DNA of 64,000 bases from Mesoflavibacter sp. (lineage in GTDB: Bacteria; Pseudomonadota; Alphaproteobacteria; UBA8366; Aestuariispiraceae), in assembly GCA_017792345.1 (NCBI GenBank), contig CP051228.1, forward strand, positions 1,736,001 through 1,800,000, read 5' to 3'. This document shows positions 61,297 to 64,000 of the stretch, piece by piece. Position 1 is the first letter of the stretch; each line of letters begins with the position of its first letter. Both the position numbers and the translations under genes were made by a program. The notes under the pieces were generated by a model. The model searched no databases. It was not told the origin of the DNA and was given only the letters and a program-made list of their open reading frames with translations.

Positions 61297-62352
61297 TCAG
61301 GTTCTGGTGCCGCCGACCAGCCGGCCAATCACCTTGGCCGTATAATCGACCATGGGAATGATCCGGGCGTAATTCATCCGGGTCGGGCCCAGAACGCCGA
61401 TGGCGCCGACGATCTTCTGACCGTCCTCGCCGCCGCGATACGGGGCGACGATCATGGAACAGCCGGCCAGCGAGAACAGGTCGTTCTCGGCACCGATGAA
61501 GATCTGGACGCCCTGCGCGACCTCGGCCGCGTCCAGCAGCTTCCACAGGTTCTCCTTGGCTTCCAGGGCCGAGAACAGGCTGCGGATCCGTTCCAGATCG
61601 GCGATGGCCGTTACGTCCTCCAGCAGATTGGACTGACCGGACACGATCAGGACCCCTTCGCCGGACGTCACATCCGACCAGGTCGCCAGACCGGTTTCGA
61701 CCACCTTTGCCGTCAACTCGTCAATCTGGGCACGATGGGCCTGAATTTCATCCGCAATCACACTGCGGGCGTCGGCGATGGACCGGCCGACCAGCTTGGC
61801 CGTCAGATAATTCGTCGCCTCGATCAGGGTGGAGGAGGGCAGGCCCATCGGCAGGTCGATGACCCGGTTTTCCACCATGCCGCTTTCGGTGACCATCACG
61901 ACCAGCGCCCGGCCCGGGCCCAACGGCACGAATTCGATATGTTTCAGCACGCCGTCGGTTTTCGGCGCGGTGACCAGTCCGGCGCAGCGGCTCAACCCCG
62001 ACATCAGGGTCGAGGTTTCCTCCAGCATCTGGGTGACCGACCGGCCGGCCGTCGCGCATTGCCGCTCGATCATGGCGCGGTCGTCGCTGCTCAACTGGCC
62101 GCTTTGCAGCAAGCCGTCGACGAACAGCCTGACCCCCATATCGGTGGGCAGACGCCCAGCCGAGGTATGCGGTGCATAGAGCAGCCCGGCCTCTTCCAGA
62201 TCCGCCATGACATTGCGGATCGTGGCCGGCGACAGGCCCATATCCAGACGCCGCGACAGCGTGCGCGAGCCGACGGGTTCGCCGGTTTCGACGAAGGCCT
62301 CCACGACCAGGCGCAGGATGTCTCGGGATCGATCGTTCAGCTCGGTTATCAT
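61297..62352 (-). CDS. hrcA: Heat-inducible transcription repressor HrcA
   Basis: A 351-residue repressor of groE and other chaperone genes by CIRCE sites. It begins with [20 protein letters not shown], followed by the winged helix-turn-helix with [22 protein letters not shown] and [13 protein letters not shown]. The C-terminal GAF-like domain has the final [18 protein letters not shown]. The ATG at 62352 gives the normal start. It lies upstream of grpE and divergent from rph, with 153 bases between. Confidence 0.95.
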   Translation of the reverse strand: MITELNDRSRDILRLVVEAFVETGEPVGSRTLSRRLDMGLSPATIRNVMADLEEAGLLYAPHTSAGRLPTDMGVRLFVDGLLQSGQLSSDDRAMIERQCATAGRSVTQMLEETSTLMSGLSRCAGLVTAPKTDGVLKHIEFVPLGPGRALVVMVTESGMVENRVIDLPMGLPSSTLIEATNYLTAKLVGRSIADARSVIADEIQAHRAQIDELTAKVVETGLATWSDVTSGEGVLIVSGQSNLLEDVTAIADLERIRSLFSALEAKENLWKLLDAAEVAQGVQIFIGAENDLFSLAGCSMIVAPYRGGEDGQKIVGAIGVLGPTRMNYARIIPMVDYTAKVIGRLVGGTRT

Positions 62353-62505
62353 GGCAGCGCAAATGTAGGTAGGGCCCGGCGGAGCGTCAATTGCCCCGCG
62401 GCGAAGCGGCATTTGCCCCGCACTGGACGGAACCCGTGGGAAAGGCTAAAGCGTAAAGCACTTAACCATAGTCAGAACCGTTGCAATTTGTCCCAGGGAG
62501 AAACG

Positions 62506-63219
62506 ATGCGCCCGTCCGGCCGTGCCGCAGATCAGCTTAGAGAAATCGTCCTCGAACCGGAGGTCGCGCGTTATGCCGAAGGGTCGTGTCTGGCGAAATT
62601 CGGTCATACGCATGTCCTGTGCACCGCGTCGGTCGAGGATGGCGTCCCGCCGTTTCTGCGCAATACGGGCAAGGGCTGGGTGACGGCGGAATACGGCATG
62701 CTGCCGCGCTCCACCCACAGCCGGATGGACCGCCGCCGCACCGCCGACAGCGGCCGGTCGCAGGAAATCTCGCGGCTGATCGGGCGGTCCCTGCGGGCCG
62801 TTACGGATACGAAACTATTGGGCGAGCGCCAGATCCGGGTCGATTGCGACGTGATCCAGGCCGATGGCGGCACCCGCACGGCGGCCACGACCGGCGGCTT
62901 TGTCGCCCTGGCGCTGGCAATCCAGCATATGGTCAAGCTGGGCGCGGTTCAGAAATCGCCGCTGACCGGCTCCATCGCCGCGATCTCCTGCGGCCTCTAC
63001 AAGGGCGAGGCGGTGCTGGATCTCGATTACGACGAGGATTCCTCGGCCCAGGCGGATGCGAATTTCGTGCTGACCGGCACCGGCGGCCTGGTCGAGATTC
63101 AGGGCACGGCGGAAGGCGAGCCGTTCAGCGAGAATCAGTTCCTGGCGCTCCTGCGCCTGGCGCGTAAGGGCTGCGCGGAACTGACGGCAGCGCAAAACGC
63201 CGTTCTGGCCAACGGCTGA
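62506..63219 (+). CDS. rph: Ribonuclease PH
   Basis: A phosphorolytic 3' exoribonuclease that trims tRNA ends. The 237-residue protein has [48 protein letters not shown] and the phosphate site DADSGRS-like [13 protein letters not shown]. The C-terminal part [18 protein letters not shown] is diagnostic. AGGGAG lies before the ATG. rdgB and hemW follow on the same strand, as usual in alphaproteobacteria. Confidence 0.97.
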   Translation: MRPSGRAADQLREIVLEPEVARYAEGSCLAKFGHTHVLCTASVEDGVPPFLRNTGKGWVTAEYGMLPRSTHSRMDRRRTADSGRSQEISRLIGRSLRAVTDTKLLGERQIRVDCDVIQADGGTRTAATTGGFVALALAIQHMVKLGAVQKSPLTGSIAAISCGLYKGEAVLDLDYDEDSSAQADANFVLTGTGGLVEIQGTAEGEPFSENQFLALLRLARKGCAELTAAQNAVLANG

Positions 63220-63241
63220 GCGGGGCGGGGACAGGAACCGA

Positions 63242-63841
63242 ATGGCGCGGCATTTCGACGGGGACAAGCTGGTCATCGCCAGCCATAACGAAGGCAAGGT
63301 CCGCGAAATCGCAGATCTGCTGAAACCCTTCGACGTAAAGGTCTTCTCCGCCGCCATGCTCGACCTGCCGGAGCCGGAAGAGACCGGCTACACCTTCCTG
63401 GCCAATGCCGAATTGAAGGCCCGTGCCGCCGCGACGGCCGCGAACATGCCGGCGCTGGCCGACGATTCCGGTCTGGCGGTGGCGGCGCTGGACGGCGCGC
63501 CCGGCATCTATTCGGCGCGCTGGGGCGGCAAGACCAAAAATTTCGACCTGGCCATGAACCGCGTGCACCGCGCCCTGATCGACCAGGAAGATAAATCCGC
63601 CGCCTTCATCTGTGCGCTGGCGCTGGTCTGGCCCGACGGCCATCTGGAAGCCTTCGAGGGCCGGGTCGAAGGATCGATCGTGGAGCCGGGACGGGGCAGT
63701 CAGGGTTTCGGCTATGACCCGATCTTCGTTCCGGAAGGGGATCGCCGGACCTTCGGGGAGATGAATCCGGACGAAAAGCACGCGATCAGCCACCGCGCCG
63801 ACGCCTTCAACCAGTTGGTCGCGGCCTGCTTCTCGAAATGA
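63242..63841 (+). CDS. rdgB: Non-canonical purine NTP pyrophosphatase (dITP/XTP)
   Basis: A 199-residue Ham1-family enzyme that removes ITP and XTP from the nucleotide pool. [14 protein letters not shown] opens the domain; [21 protein letters not shown] holds the metal site and [15 protein letters not shown] is the base pocket. The end, [12 protein letters not shown], is also conserved. The stop overlaps the hemW start by four bases (ATGA). Confidence 0.96.
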   Translation: MARHFDGDKLVIASHNEGKVREIADLLKPFDVKVFSAAMLDLPEPEETGYTFLANAELKARAAATAANMPALADDSGLAVAALDGAPGIYSARWGGKTKNFDLAMNRVHRALIDQEDKSAAFICALALVWPDGHLEAFEGRVEGSIVEPGRGSQGFGYDPIFVPEGDRRTFGEMNPDEKHAISHRADAFNQLVAACFSK

Positions 63842-64000
63842 GCCCGCAGCCCGAAAGAGCGGAAACGGCGGCGCGCGCGCCGCTGGCGCTCTATATCCAT
63901 TGGCCCTTCTGCAAGGCCAAATGCCCCTATTGCGATTTCAACAGCCATGTCCGGGACGGCATCGACCAGGCGCGCTGGCGCAAGGCGCTGCTGACGGAAC
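63838..64000 (+). CDS. hemW: HemW-like radical SAM protein (5' end only)
   Basis: Only the first 54 residues lie in the window. [20 protein letters not shown] carries the CxxxCxxC iron-sulfur motif of radical SAM proteins in the HemW form, which is a heme chaperone rather than a coproporphyrinogen dehydrogenase. The ATG overlaps the rdgB stop. The gene runs off the right end. Confidence 0.9.
   Translation, partial: MSPQPERAETAARAPLALYIHWPFCKAKCPYCDFNSHVRDGIDQARWRKALLTE

Noticed and set aside
62353-62505. CIRCE element for HrcA
   Set aside because: No TTAGCACTC-N9-GAGTGCTAA or close variant was found here or upstream of grpE. HrcA targets must lie elsewhere, for example groES.
1-64000. CRISPR arrays, prophage genes, complete insertion sequences, rRNA
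   Set aside because: No regular spaced repeats, integrase, transposase, capsid or rRNA sequences were seen. The only repeats are the REP-like palindromes, the 13-base array, and short operator repeats.

Overview
The window is about 64 kb of GC-rich DNA from an alphaproteobacterial chromosome, close to the replication origin. The gene set fits a Rhodospirillales-like organism: hemE and the PPDK-regulator gene flank a DnaA-box-bearing AT-rich gap, and mnmE-mnmG-rsmG-parA-parB, dnaQ-coaE-aroE-maf, secB-fxsA, timA-mltA-smr, hslVU, hrcA-grpE and rph-rdgB-hemW are all present. The start of an ectoine gene (ectA) with a divergent MarR regulator points to a halotolerant or marine lifestyle. I cannot name the genus from sequence alone.

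Layout. 0-1 kb: ectA start, ectR-like regulator, shared operator region. 1-6 kb: gshB, SirB1-like, DolP-like, YraN and LpoA-like envelope genes, then tRNA-Arg(CCG). 6-8 kb: fabI and a HisC-like aminotransferase. 8-13.3 kb: mostly unrecognised genes. These include a three-gene run (486 aa, 182 aa, 381 aa) whose last member looks like a membrane-anchored Lon (S16) proteolytic domain with the Ser-Lys dyad kept. 13.4-17 kb: quinone reductase, DUF255 thioredoxin protein, small DUF6489-like protein. 17-23 kb: mnmE-mnmG-rsmG-parA-parB with three parS sites. 23-27 kb: holA, lptE, a DUF3576 lipoprotein and a strongly expressed porin with its terminator. 27-36.6 kb: a TPR-sulfotransferase/JmjC-cupin pair, PLP homeostasis protein, YkuD protein, response regulator, MFS transporter, MBL hydrolase, methyltransferase.

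36.8-45.8 kb is the origin core: dnaQ, coaE, aroE, maf and ppsR run left, the candidate oriC lies at about 40.5-40.9 kb, and hemE, hemH, hemJ and rho run right. A vapBC toxin-antitoxin pair sits between hemJ and rho. 45.9-52.2 kb: DUF1697, kynA, secB, a histidine phosphatase, fxsA, timA, mltA and smr, separated by two families of REP-like palindromes. 52.2-57 kb: unknown protein, XRE regulator, CHASE4 histidine kinase, PAS protein, RidA, lipoprotein. 57-64 kb: hslUV, trypsin-like protease, grpE-hrcA, rph-rdgB-hemW (hemW cut by the window edge).

Points most worth following: the Lon-like membrane operon, the candidate oriC with a chain of overlapping mini-reading frames leading into hemE, the orientation of the parAB arm relative to oriC, the sulfotransferase/hydroxylase pair, and the ectA operator. 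All function calls rest on motif recognition by eye; no database search was run.
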